From Castor canadensis (lineage: Eukaryota > Chordata > Mammalia > Rodentia > Castoridae), in assembly GCF_047511655.1 (NCBI RefSeq), contig NC_133403.1, forward strand, positions 12,397,014 through 12,461,013: a stretch of DNA of 64,000 bases. Direction: 5' to 3'. Below are positions 44,206 through 54,500 of the stretch, piece by piece. The first letter of the stretch is position 1. Each line of letters begins with the position of its first letter. The translations under genes were made by a program, and so were the position numbers. The notes beneath the pieces were generated by a model. That model had not been told where the DNA came from, searched no databases, and worked only from the letters and a program-made list of their open reading frames with translations.

Positions 44206-44639
44206 TTTCTCTTATGTGTGGAACACAAGACAGACAAAGCCTCTGCCTTGCAGAGCAAACACTTTAGCAGAGGAGACAAACAAGGAACAACTAAGAAAAG
44301 CATATACCATACCACATGCTGAGAAGTATTCAAGGAAACGGTTGGGAAAAGGGAGACAGCTTCCCAAATGGTGGTTAGTATCCACCACCTCAAGGCAGAG
44401 GAAAGGGAGCAGGTGGGAACCAGGGGTAGAAGTAGAAGACATTCTGAGTGACACCTGGAAGGAAAGCAAAGGCACTGGGACACAGGTATGGTGTGGCCAA
44501 ACTAGGGCAGTATACTATGGGCAAGTGACAGTAGGCCAGGCTATCAAGGCTTTGAGACAGGCAATTGGACAAGAGTCCAAACACTGACATATGATCCAAG
44601 GATAAGCCGTGGTAGTCAACTCTCACACAGGTTCTATGA

Positions 44640-44790
44640 ACCTTACGCATTGTACCTCACCCAGTTCTCAGAAAGCACTGTGAGAAAAAGGTCAAGTACA
44701 GAAAGGTAAAACAACTTGCTCAAGGTCACACAGCTAGGAAGTGGTACAGCTGCTTTGCTATCCAATCAACCTGGCCTGAGTCTATACTGC
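44640..44790 (+). repeat. MIR SINE
   Basis: ACAACTTGCTCAAGGTCACA followed by CAGCTAGGAAGTGGTACAGC is the classic MIR core in sense orientation. Confidence 0.85.
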
Positions 44791-44989
44791 CTCAGTTTTA
44801 TATTATCTTGTAGGTTAAAGAAACATTGTGTCCAGAAAAACTATAGGTGGGTGAGAGTAGAACAAAAGGTAGAATTAAGAGGCTCACCAAGTAGCTTGAA
44901 CCAGGATGTCAAGGTGGATATGATGGAAACAGAAGGTGAGCTGACAGGGCTTTGAGAGATGCATGAAGGCATAAGAAAAGAGGAACAGA

Positions 44990-45180
44990 GCATTGGTGGC
45001 TCACGCCTGTAATCCTAGCTACTAAGAAGGCAGAGATCAGGAGGATCGAAGTTCAAAGCCAGACCCAGCAAATTGTTCCTGAGACCCTATTTCAAAAATA
45101 CCAATTACAAAAATGGCTGGCAGAGTGGCTCAAGATGAAGGCCCCGAGTTCAAGCCCCAGTACCACAAAAAAAGAAAAGA
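44990..45180 (+). repeat. composite B1/ID-like SINE
   Basis: GCATTGGTGGCTCACGCCTG...ATGGCTGGCAGAGTGGCTCA...GAGTTCAAGCCCCAGTACCA. Confidence 0.9.
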
Positions 45181-45219
45181 GGGATCATGGTGACTTTAGC
45201 CTGGTGTGAGCAGGGCCAC

Positions 45220-45445
45220 AGCTGGGCATGATGGTGCACACTTGTAATTCCAGCTTACTCAGGAGGCGGAGACAGAAGGATGGAGAGTTCTAGGCACCCA
45301 GGCAGAAAGGTGGTGAGACCCTTGTCTTGAAAGCAAAATGAAAACGAAGGGGTGGGGGGAGTAGCTCAAGTGGTAAAGCATTTGCCCTTGCTTAGCTTAG
45401 CATTTGTGAGGTTCTGGGTTTAACCCCCATTACTGAGGGGAAAGA
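45220..45445 (+). repeat. composite SINE (diverged)
   Basis: CTGGGCATGATGGTGCACAC...GGGGAGTAGCTCAAGTGGTA...GTTCTGGGTTTAACCCCC. Confidence 0.8.
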
Positions 45446-46539
45446 GGGAGGCACAAGGATCATTTTGACCTGAGTGAAGACCTGAGTTTAGTTTGGACAG
45501 AACTACTTGACATCAAAATAACACATAGAGATGTGGAAGAGGCAGCTAGAAGTGTGAGGCTGAGGCCCAGAAAGGAAGCCAGGGATGGAGATGTGAAAGA
45601 TGTTGAGGAAAGCTGGCATTAAAGCCAGAGGCTGGATGAGGTCACAGGGGAGGAGAGCTATGACAAGAGAAGGCTAAACTGGGCAAACCAGCCAAAATCC
45701 TGTTTCCCACCCCAAGATCATGGTGAGACTATAAAACCACCCCTGGGAAGTCCTCAGCACCATGCCTGGCCATGCAGAGTTCAGAGTGGCTCTCCTGCCC
45801 TTCAGCCTCACTGCTGCTTCAGCTGATTGAACACATGGGAGGCAAATCCTACCCTGCCAATTGGACCATGAGCAAGCAGCAGACACCCCCCTGCCCCCGA
45901 CCCTGGCACAGGGGTAAACCTAACACACTTGGACAGCCCTGACTTGCTGGGCTGGCACGGAGCCATGGCTGCCCAGCACTGTGGCTGCAGCCTTTCACTC
46001 AAGCCTCACTCGCTGCAGCCTCCCGCCCAACCCAGCAGCAGTATGACCTCATCCATTCCTTTTGTCATCCTCCAACGGGCCTCACATCCTGCACTCACAG
46101 GCGACCCTCAATCTGCACAGGGACTGGCCGGCCATTCACTCCCTTTGATGAGTGATGTCTTGTAGTGGAGTTTGAGCCACTACCACGACTGGGGAGTTCA
46201 GTCTGGGTCCTCACCTAGTGATTGCCCTCCAAGAGTCCCGAGACCGGACTGCTGTGCATGTGGTAACAAAGTACATGCAAGCATGCAAAACGGCAACCCA
46301 AATTCCTACCATAAACAACCCAAGTTCATCGGATGATACTACTTGACAGGTATCGCTGTCAACAGGTTGCCACCTTTCACTTATTTCTACAACGTTCATT
46401 GTTACAATAGAACAACATCCTGATTATCTCTACATGACATTCAATTCACAAGCATTTGGTGGAGGCGATTTCTCAGATTTTCCAAACTGTCAAAGCAGAG
46501 TCCGGGGCGAGCAATGTCCCTGAACACACCACTCCCGCC

Positions 46540-47370
46540 TGAAGGCAATGCTACCGGCTTCAGGCCCAGGGGCGAGGCGGTCAGCAGCCAACGTCCGCGA
46601 CGCATGGGTCCGGGTCCCGCCCCCCAGCGCCTGCCCGGGTCCCGGCCCAGGCCCCGGCCCCCGCTCTCCGCTCCCTACGCTGCCCGCGGCCATGTTGACT
46701 CACAAAGGCCGGAACTCCCCATGGCACTGCCCACCTCGTGTCCCCCGCCCTGCCCCGCCCCGAGCTCGGGCCCACGGCCTCGGCCCGGGAGGGAGGAGGA
46801 AAGAGGAAGCAAAGGGCGCACCCTCGCGCAGGCCGCGGGCGCCCGTCCGCCCGCGGGGCGCCCCTCGCGCCCCGCACTTACCTGCGGCGCCCGCGGCCTG
46901 CCCGAGCTGCCCGCAGCCCGACACCACAGCAGGAAGACCCTCACCGCCCAGACACCGCCGCCATCTGGAAAGGCCGCCCAGGCTCTCCGCGACACCCGCC
47001 TGCCGCGCCGGGCGAGAGGAGGGCGGACCTTCACGGCGCGCGGCCAATCCTCGCGCGCGGCCGCCCAGCATTGGGGGAACCCGGGAGCGGGCTGCGGAGG
47101 CCGCCAATCGGCGACACTAGGAGCGCGCGACTGCGGTGCGCGACCCAATAGCGCGGTCGCGCAGGCGGGACCAGGCACGAAGGCCAGCGCCGCGCTAACG
47201 GTCGCCGCCCGGGAGGGGCTTTGCTAGCGGAGGGCAGCGGCCGCGGGGAGCGCTGGGAGGGAAGAGCGCTGGGAATGCCGGGAGCAGGGGAGCGCGGGAA
47301 GTGCGGGGGACGCCGGGAATTCGGCGCGCCGAGGACGTCGGGAGGCGCTTCGGTCGTGGGTCGTGCAAGA
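46540..47370. promoter_or_regulatory. DGCR8: CpG island, DGCR8 promoter
   Basis: Dense CpG, with three CCAAT-type motifs near 47042, 47102 and 47143 plus one ATTGG near 47070, all upstream of exon 1 on the minus strand. There is no TATA box. Long GC-rich open frames on both strands here are composition artefacts. No divergent gene is visible on the other side. Confidence 0.8.
46882..46990 (-). other. DGCR8: DGCR8 non-coding first exon (3' end defined, 5' end approximate)
   Basis: A consensus donor CAG|GTAAGT lies on the minus strand, with the exon ending at 46882 in a CpG island. The exon contains a YY1-like CCAGATGGCGGCGG near its presumed 5' end. No ATG-led frame continues into exon 2. The transcription start is a guess. 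Confidence 0.6.
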
Positions 47371-47439
47371 GCCATGCAAACATAGGTATTCCACAGTCAA
47401 CAGTTAACTGCGTTAGTTGGTCAGACATAATCACCTTTT

Positions 47440-47698
47440 TACTCAGGAGGCAGAGACCAGGAGAATTAAAAAAAAAAAAAAAACACGAGACCCTATCTTG
47501 AAACTTTAATATCCAACACGGTACTCAGGAGCAGAGAACAGAAGGATCGCAGTTCGAAGCCAACCCTGGGCAAATAGTACGCGAAACCCTATCTCGAAAA
47601 TACCTAACACAAAACAGAGCTGGCTGGGTGGCTCATGCAGTAGGGCGTCTGCCTAGCTAAGCGAGAGAGCATGAGTTCTAAACCTCAGTACTACAAGA
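47440..47698 (+). repeat. one or two composite SINE copies
   Basis: A fragment at 47440-47510 (ACTCAGGAGGCAGAGACCAG...) is followed by a fuller copy at 47518-47698 with CGCAGTTCGAAGCC, GAGCTGGCTGGGTGGCTCAT and TACTACAAG. Confidence 0.75.
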
Positions 47699-47754
47699 AA
47701 AAAAGTACATATACATATATATATATACATATGCATATATATATATACACACAC

Positions 47755-47818
<64 letters not shown>

Positions 47819-47820
47819 GG
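47699..47820. repeat. (TA)n/(CA)n alternating purine-pyrimidine microsatellite
   Basis: About 120 bp of mixed TA and CA dinucleotides ending in an uninterrupted (AT)n block. Confidence 0.95.
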
Positions 47821-47823
47821 GGG

Positions 47824-47892
47824 GTTTTTTTGGCAGCTCTGGGCTTTGAACTCAGGGCTCCACTCTACCACTTGAGCCACTCCGCCAGCCCA
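47824..47892 (-). repeat. ID-like SINE
   Basis: GCTTTGAACTCAGGGCTCCA...TACCACTTGAGCCACTCCG is antisense ID. Confidence 0.85.
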
Positions 47893-48106
47893 AAAACATT
47901 CTTAAAATACCTGAGTGGAGATCTTTAATCCCAGCTACCAGGAGGCAAAAGTAAGAGGATTGGTCAACAAACTGGAAACCCTCTCTGAAAAACTACTGGA
48001 AAAAGAAAACACAGGCATAGGTGGCTCATGTCTGTAATCCTAGCTACTTGAGAGGCTAAGATTGAGAGGATTGCGTTTCCAGGCCAGCCCCGGCAATTGT
48101 TCGCCA

Positions 48107-48150
48107 TGTAAGGAAATATGGGCCCCAAAATGACCACGGGGGAGGGGGGG

Positions 48151-48190
<40 letters not shown>

Positions 48191-48372
48191 CTTAAATACC
48201 CCTCAGTCGGACTCAGCATGATCTGATTGGTTAGGATCTTACGGTTCATGCTGATTGGAGGTTGGGGCAGAAGAAGTGTTCAAGCTAGACTTGAGGCAGG
48301 ACTGTGACCCAGGAAAACAGAAGCTTAAGGGTGCAGTAAGAACTGAAACCTATGGCGCCGTTATTGCCAACA
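48107..48372 (-). mobile_element. solo LTR, ERV2/IAP-like, inserted in a SINE
   Basis: A 266-bp unit with TGTAAGG and CCAACA ends (TG...CA), flanked on both sides by CGCCA, a 5-bp target-site duplication (48102-48106 and 48373-48377). On the minus strand it carries CCAATCA boxes and a TATTTAAG TATA-like box, followed by a pyrimidine-rich (TC)n segment. The 5' end (TGTTGGCAATAACGGCGCC) resembles IAP-class LTRs. No internal viral genes are present. Confidence 0.75.
48150..48184. repeat. (GA)n tract within the solo LTR
   Basis: About 17 GA units on the plus strand, expanded inside the LTR. Confidence 0.9.
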
Positions 48373-48589
48373 CGCCAGACCCTATCTCCAAAATAACCAG
48401 AGCAAAATAGACTAAATAGACTAAAAAGCAAGCAGGGGGGGCCAGGAGGTGGTAGAACACCTGCCTCACAAGCAAATTGGCCCTGAATTCAAGCTCCAGT
48501 ACAGGGGGAAAAAAAAAAAAGGAATCTCAATGTTCAAATTCAGAACACTTTTAAGCTGTCTAGTAGTTTTCCATTTACTAATGATATTG

Positions 48590-49090
48590 GATACAAGGCA
48601 AAAGCCCAGGCCAGGGAGTCCCACCAGAGAGGCTCGGGACATAGAGCTGGGAAAGTCAATCAATCAAAGAGCCCAGCAGTGGTGAAGGCAGAAAAGGAGT
48701 TTTATTAACAGTATGATCAGCTCTCATGACCTGAAATCTGTCTTCAAAGTGCCTATTGCAGTCTCAGTGTTATATAAGGAAGATAAAGGCAGGGCTTGGG
48801 GATTTCCATAGTAGAAGTCCAGTTCATTGTGGTCTGACCACGATCTAGGTGAGCATTACCTGGGATCGGCCATGCAGATATGTCTGTCCCAAGAGGGTCT
48901 CTATTTCTTAGGTTTGGATTTTTCTTAAGGACCGAACAGGTCATCAATCAAATCTCTTGTTCCCCGGGAACCATAGTGACTTCAGGAGAGAAAGACTGGG
49001 GAGAATTTAGAAGGAAGGAAACAAGACAAGATTGAGTCAGAAACAAAATGGAGTTAGCTAGGTTAGTGACTGGGCTCTCTCAAATCCCCA
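48590..49090 (-). mobile_element. candidate gamma-ERV (class I) LTR, boundaries uncertain
   Basis: On the minus strand: CTAACTCCATTTTGTTTCTG, a TATATAA box (plus 48771-48776), AATAAA (48701-48706) about 70 bases downstream, then a U5-like segment. The spacing is that of an LTR promoter plus R/U5. I could not identify TSDs or the exact ends. Confidence 0.5.
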
Positions 49091-49195
49091 CTATCAAGCC
49101 ATCATTCCATTTCTATGGGCATGAGGCTGAAGGGAGGGCCAGATTACATAATAGGAGATCCAGGGGTTCAAAAGAGGGAGAATGTAAGGGAGAAA

Positions 49196-49405
49196 GGCCA
49201 GGCGCTGGTGGCTCACACCTGTAATCCTAGCTACTCAGGAGGCAAGAGATCAGGAGAATCGCAGTTCAAAGCCATCCAGGGCAAATAGCTCCTGAGACCC
49301 TATCTCAAAAAAACCCATCACAAAAAAAAAAAAAAGGGCTGAAGGAGTGGCTCAAGGTGTAGGCCCTGAGTTCAAACAACAGTACCACAATAAATAAATA
49401 AATAA
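49196..49405 (+). repeat. composite B1/ID-like SINE
   Basis: GGCGCTGGTGGCTCACACCT...GGGCTGAAGGAGTGGCTCAA, with an (AAAT)n tail. Near-consensus. Confidence 0.9.
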
Positions 49406-49551
49406 GAAAGGACAGGCCTTCCTTAGATTAGCATTTCAGTCAATAAATGTAGAGGGAATGATGGACATAGAAGATCTCCCATTGGGCAGGTACCTCAGTA
49501 ATTGCTGCCGGACCTAAAAGAATCATGGGTGCTAAAAATTATGAGAAAGAA

Positions 49552-49610
<59 letters not shown>
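49552..49610. repeat. (GA)n microsatellite
   Basis: Nearly 55 bp of pure GA. Confidence 0.95.
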
Positions 49611-49611
<1 letters not shown>

Positions 49612-49697
49612 GTGCTGGGGATGAGAACCCAGGGCCTCTCCCATGCTGAGCCTGAGCCAGGACAGATTGAGGAACCATCTTTGATAAGAGACACAAC

Positions 49698-49890
49698 TAG
49701 CCAGGTGCCAGTGGCTCACGCCTGTCCTAGCTACTCAGGAAGCAGAGATCAGGAGGATCACAGTTCGAAGCCAGCCTGGGCAAAGAGGTTGCAAGCCCCT
49801 ATCTTGAAAAATCCTTCACAAAAATAGGGCTGGAGGAGTGGCTCAGGTGAAGGACCTGAGTTCAAGCCCCAGCACCACAAAAAAGAGAGC
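49698..49890 (+). repeat. composite B1/ID-like SINE
   Basis: CCAGGTGCCAGTGGCTCACG...CACAGTTCGAAGCCAGCCTG...GGGCTGGAGGAGTGGCTCAG. Near-consensus. Confidence 0.92.
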
Positions 49891-49904
49891 GATACAACTA
49901 GGTG

Positions 49905-50790
49905 CAATGTGGAATTCATATCCTAAATGGAATCCCGACTCAGAAAAGGGACGTAGGAGGATAACTGATAAAACTCAATAAAGTTTGTTGAGTAACTCAC
50001 AGTATTCCATTGACAAAATATCCCTTGCTTGGCCAAACTTTACTTAGGCTCCTGAACTTTGTCCTAGACCCATTTATGTTCTTCCTTGTAAATTCCAGTT
50101 TTAACAAAGAACTCTTGAAGTCAGATTGACAAGAACACATCCCCCACCCCTCCCCCCTTTGCTGGTACTTGGGTTTGAACTCAGGGCCTTGCATTTGCTA
50201 GGCAGATGGCTCTACCACTTGAACTGCACCTCCAACCCTTTATGCTTTGGTTATTTTTGAGGTAGGGTCTCACGTTTATGCCCTGGATGGCGAGGACTGA
50301 TATCCTTTTATTTACAGTTCCTCATAGCTGGAGTGACACCTATGAATGTACATCATTAGTCCAGCTTTTTTCCTTTTTCTTTCTTTTTCTTTTTTTTTTT
50401 TTTTTGTGAGATGGGGGAATCTCACACACTTTTTTTGCCCAGGCTGGCTTCAAACCAAGATCCTCCCAATCTCTGTCTCCCTAGTAGCTAGGATTACAGG
50501 CATGAGTCACTGGCCAGCTCCAACCCACTTTGATCACCTGGCCTGTCTTCAGCCAGAATCTTGCTAAGTCAGTCTACCCTAATATTTTTTGTTATTTTCT
50601 ATCCACTGCCCCCACCTTGCTCCTTGGTTATAAATTGCCACTTGCCCATGCTGTATTCAAAGTTGAGTCCAACCTCTCCCCCACTGTAAAAGCTCATTGC
50701 TGTGTCCCTAACACCTGTCCAGACAGTCCTGAATAAAGCTTTCCTTACATGGCTATAACAAGTATCACTGAATGTTTTTCTTTAACAGGA
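49905..50790 (+). mobile_element. candidate LTR interrupted by an antisense SINE pair
   Basis: Left part 49905-50150 and right part 50520-50790. The right part has a TTATAAATTGCC TATA-like box (near 50628) and AATAAAGC (near 50732) in LTR-like order. An antisense composite SINE occupies 50152-50518. Family unnamed. Confidence 0.45.
50152..50518 (-). repeat. antisense composite SINEs (two)
   Basis: GGGTTTGAACTCAGGGCCTT...CTACCACTTGAACTGCACC, then a T-rich run near 50390 and TCTGTCTCCCTAGTAGCTAG. Confidence 0.8.
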
Positions 50791-50937
50791 TCAATGTCAA
50801 TTTCCTAGTTGTAATCGTTTCACTATGGCTAGATACTGTGTTAACATTTGAAGAAACAAGGTGAAGGTTACTAGAATACTTTGCTCTGTTTAAATTTTTT
50901 TTAGTAAGTTGAAATCATTTAAAAATGAACACGGTTT

Positions 50938-51165
50938 GCCGGTTGCCAGTGGCTCATTCCTGTAATCCTAGCTACTTGGGAGGCAGAGATCAGGAAAATG
51001 GTGGTTCGAAGCCAGTCTGGGTATGAGACCCTATCTTGAAAAAGAAACAACACAACACAGACTGACTCTAGTGGTGGAGCACCTGCCTAGCAAGCGTGAG
51101 GCCCTGAGTTCTACGCCCCAGTACTGCCAATAAATAAATAAATATAGATAAATAAATAAATAATG
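50938..51165 (+). repeat. composite B1/ID-like SINE
   Basis: CGGTTGCCAGTGGCTCATTC...GTGGTGGAGCACCTGCCTAG, (AAAT)n tail. Confidence 0.9.
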
Positions 51166-51254
51166 AGGTTAAAGAAACGGGAGAAGGACTGCATACCTGA
51201 GGCCCTGGGTTTGATCTCCAGTACGAAGAAAGACAAAACAAAACAATAAATATT

Positions 51255-51400
51255 CCATGAGCAGTTGCAAGTTCATGTTAGTCCCAACTGCTTAGAAGGC
51301 AGAGGCAGGAAGGATCAGATCATGTGAATTCAGAAGTTCAGGGTATACTTTAGGCAACATAGTGAGGCCCTATCTCATAAAATTCAAATTAAATCCCAAA
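51255..51400 (+). repeat. B1-like SINE (diverged)
   Basis: CTTAGAAGGCAGAGGCAGGA...CAACATAGTGAGGCCCTATC. Confidence 0.65.
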
Positions 51401-52529
51401 AAAGAAAGTGGGGAAAAGAGGTATTCAGGTGGTAAAGCTAAAATTCTGCACAGGACCTTGCCTCCTATCTTGCCCTCACCCCCAGCAACAGGTACCTCAC
51501 AGTGAGCACCATCTACCATGAGGATCTGCCTCCCGAACTCAGCCAGGGGATGCCAACCTCCCTGTGGCTGGGCCAGTCAGGCTCTATCATCCAACCACAG
51601 CAACCTCCTACACTTGGAGAGGTGAGTTGGGGACCCCTTCAGCAGTCAGACCTGAGGCCTCAGATCTGTGCACTTCAGGTCCCACACAAAGTGGGACCTA
51701 CTGGGTGATGAGGACACTTGCCACAGGCCTTTTCTAGCTCCGGCCTCAGAATCACAAACACCGACTGACTAGAAGCTTGACAGACTGGAGTTCACCCATG
51801 AGCCCAGCTCACCCATGAACCAGGTCTGTGTTCAAGGGCCTTGGTGATACCATCTGCTGAGAGATGAGCTCAAAAGACATAGTCTTGGGGAGTCTGTGAG
51901 CAAATGGCCTGGAACCCAGGGCTGCAGAGATGAAACCTAAGGCCATACTGAATTCCTCAACTGGCCGTGTTTGTGCACAGATACCTCCACCTGGGTCATA
52001 CCTCCAGCCTCCAAATCTACACACTCAACTCAGCCACCTCAGGGTCAGAGGCAGAAGCAACTCATGAGGGAAGGGGCATCTGAGAAGTGGTAAATTCTCC
52101 ATCCACCAATAGAAGAGGGTCCGTCTTGGGGACTCGGGTCAGATGTAACTGAAAATAAACATAGGGGACTGGCTAGACCATACCAGCTTCCAGGCCTCCC
52201 TGGTGGCATGTCCAAAACTTCTAGAAGGCATTGGCTTCCTAGGGCCCTTGTACCCTTCTAACAGCAGGGGCCTTACCTCAAGGGACTGGTATAAATACAT
52301 TGGGAGACTTGAGAAAGCAACAGCACCTGTCATCCTTGGTTCAAATGTCTACCTGGTTTAGCTAGGCATCAGGATACAGCAATGGGCAAGGGAGAGAAGG
52401 CCCCTACCTCTCTGGAGTACTCATTCTGATGGGAAGACACAAGAAACAATCAAAATGTATAGCACATCAGACAGTGCTAACTGCCATAGAGGAAAAACCG
52501 AACAGGGCCGAGCAAGGAATTGTGGCTTT

Positions 52530-52735
52530 CTTTTTTGGCAGTACTCTGGATTGAACTTTGAACTCAGGATCTTGTGCTTGCTACCACTTGAGCCACATCT
52601 CTAGTCTTTTCAGTTTTAGTTTGTTTTTTAGATAGGGTCTTGTGCTTTTGCTCAGGCTTGGCCTCAGACTGAGATCTTCCTATCTCTCCCTCCCAAGTAG
52701 CTGGGATTATAGGTGTATGACACCATTCCCAGCCT
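52530..52735 (-). repeat. composite SINE
   Basis: TTTGAACTCAGGATCTTGTG...CCCAAGTAGCTGGGATTATA. Confidence 0.85.
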
Positions 52736-52748
52736 CCAAGATTGTGAC

Positions 52749-52840
52749 TTTAATTTTTTGATAGTGCTCAGGATGGAATTCAGGACTTTGCACATGCTAG
52801 GCCAGGGCTCTACTTCTGAGCTACACCCCAGCCCAATGGT
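52749..52840 (-). repeat. ID-like SINE
   Basis: GGAATTCAGGACTTTGCACA...GAGCTACACCCCAGCCC. Confidence 0.85.
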
Positions 52841-53184
52841 GGCTGCCCAAGAGATGTTAGCAAAGACAGGAAGTATGGGGAATGAGGGAGGTGGCAGTTT
52901 GGATATCTGAGGAAATAGTTCTTCAGGCAGAGGGGACAGTGAGTGCAAAGGCTTGGGGTACAAGACATGATTGTGAGTAGTGAGAGGACCTGAGGAAAGT
53001 AAGAAGACAGAAGGGGTGGGAGGACCATGAATCTGCAGGAACAGGTGCCCCCTGAGGTGCCACCTTGTCCTTGTCCTATTCATCCTGGCCTCAGGGCTCT
53101 GCTCCCCCTCTGTGTAGTAACTGAGGGGCCATTAAGATGTCTCCCTGAGCTCAGGTTCCTCACATGTAAAGTAGGGATCACAGG

Positions 53185-53696
53185 TGTATTAGTTTTCTAG
53201 GGCTGCCATAACAAACAGAGTGGTATAAAGAACACACATTTGATTTGGTTTCCTTTTTTTTTTTTTTTTGCAGTGCACATTGATGTCAGGGCCTCATGCA
53301 TGCTAGGTAAATGCTCTACCACTGAACCATACCCTCAGCCAACAACTGACTTTCATCTCACAATTCTGGAAGCTAGAATGTAGATCCTGGCAGCAGCCAG
53401 GCTGCACTCCCTCTGAAGGCTCTCAGGAGGCTCTGATCCAGGACTCTCTTCCATTGTGGTACATCCTTGGCTGCTGCAGATGAACCTCAGTCTTCATGAA
53501 ATGTTGTTCCTGCACCTGTGACTGTATCCAAGTTCCCTTTTTATAAGGGCACCAGTCACACTGGATTAGGACTCAGCTGATTGTCCCCATTTTATCCTGA
53601 TTACCTCTGGAAAGACCATGTGCAGTCACACTCTGAGTTCCTGGGAGTCAGGACCCCAACATATCTTTTTGAGACAACATAACTCAACCTATTACA
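53185..53696 (-). mobile_element. MaLR-type LTR (full length, antisense) with an ID insertion
   Basis: Begins TGTATTAGTTTTCTAGGGCT and ends CCTATTACA (TG...CA termini). It contains CTCACAATTCTGGAAGCTAG, TTTTTATAAGGGCACCAGTC and ACTGGATTAGGACTCA, the standard antisense MST/MLT1 landmarks. The flanks ACAGG/ATAGG match at 4 of 5 bases, a decayed target-site duplication. Confidence 0.8.
53248..53341 (-). repeat. ID-like SINE inside the MaLR LTR
   Basis: A T-run, then CATGCATGCTAGGTAAATGC and TCTACCACTGAACCATACCC. Confidence 0.85.
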
Positions 53697-54274
53697 ATAG
53701 GATCTAGATCTCAGGCTGCCACTTCTTCAGGAGGTCCAGGCCACTGGTGAAGGGTCAAAGACAAGGGCTTGGAATTTTCCCTGGGCAGGCCCAGTTTGTA
53801 AGACAGAGGCAAATGTCTAGGGAGGCTCTGCATGAGGGCAGTTTCCCTGGCCAGGGTAGGTTCTGGCATGCAGGATAGCCCCAACCTGCTGAGGCAGATG
53901 GAGGACAGTGGCAGCAGAGGTGCCCCTCTCGTCCCCAGCTAGAAGCCTGTCACCCTGACTCTGCTGGACACATGTGGGACTTGAGATCTGTTTTTCTTCA
54001 GACCTGGAGCATGGCTTTTGTCATGGATGGCACCCACCCTTAAAACCTGGCCTGGCTCAAGCACTTTTCTGAGTTCAAAGTGAGTGTGGAAGGCCTGGGA
54101 CTCCAGAGGGTGGTCCCCTCTGGAATAGAGAAGTCAAGACCCTGCTTCTCCCCAGATGGATAAGCAATTCACACCCAGAAGGTTCACCCCGGTGTGGGTC
54201 CATACCCACCCGTGCTCAGTGCTCTCAGAGGCCTCTAGGAGTTTGACGCAGAGGCAAAAAGAAGCCTGGGAAGC

Positions 54275-54500
54275 TGGACGCGGATGGTTCACACCTATAC
54301 TCCTAGTTATTCAAGAGGCAGAGATCAGGAAGATTGTAGTTTGAAGCAAGTCTCAGGCAATAGTTCAGGAGACCCTATCTCAAAAAAACCCATCACAAAA
54401 AATGGCCAGTGGAGTGGCTCAACTGGTAAGAGCACCTGCCTAAGAAGCACGAGGCCCTGAGTTCAAACCCCAGTGCTGCAAAAAAAAAAAAAAAAAAAAA
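54275..54500 (+). repeat. composite B1/ID-like SINE with 20-base A tail
   Basis: GGATGGTTCACACCTATACT...GGCCAGTGGAGTGGCTCAAC...GTTCAAACCCCAGTGCTGC. The repeated AAGAAGCCTGGGA (near 54259 and 54500) flanks it as a target-site duplication. Confidence 0.92.

Larger units (their letters stand above)
41817..46881. other. DGCR8: DGCR8 intron 1
   Basis: Mostly unique. It contains CA-rich and pure (CA)n tracts, a MIR, and two composite SINEs, all listed. No extra exon is supported. Confidence 0.75.
48012..48516 (+). repeat. composite SINE split by a solo LTR
   Basis: The left half is at 48012-48106 (GGTGGCTCATGTCTGTAATC...CAATTGTTCGCCA). The remainder is at 48373-48516 (CGCCAGACCCTATCTCC...GGTGGTAGAACACCTGCC...). 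The break falls exactly at the LTR insertion. Confidence 0.85.

Noticed and set aside
46514-47434. Long open reading frames on both strands (up to 237 codons) in the GC-rich block upstream of DGCR8
   Set aside because: They arise from CpG-island composition (few stop codons), overlap each other on both strands, are rich in Ala/Arg/Pro/Gly without domains, and coincide with the DGCR8 promoter.
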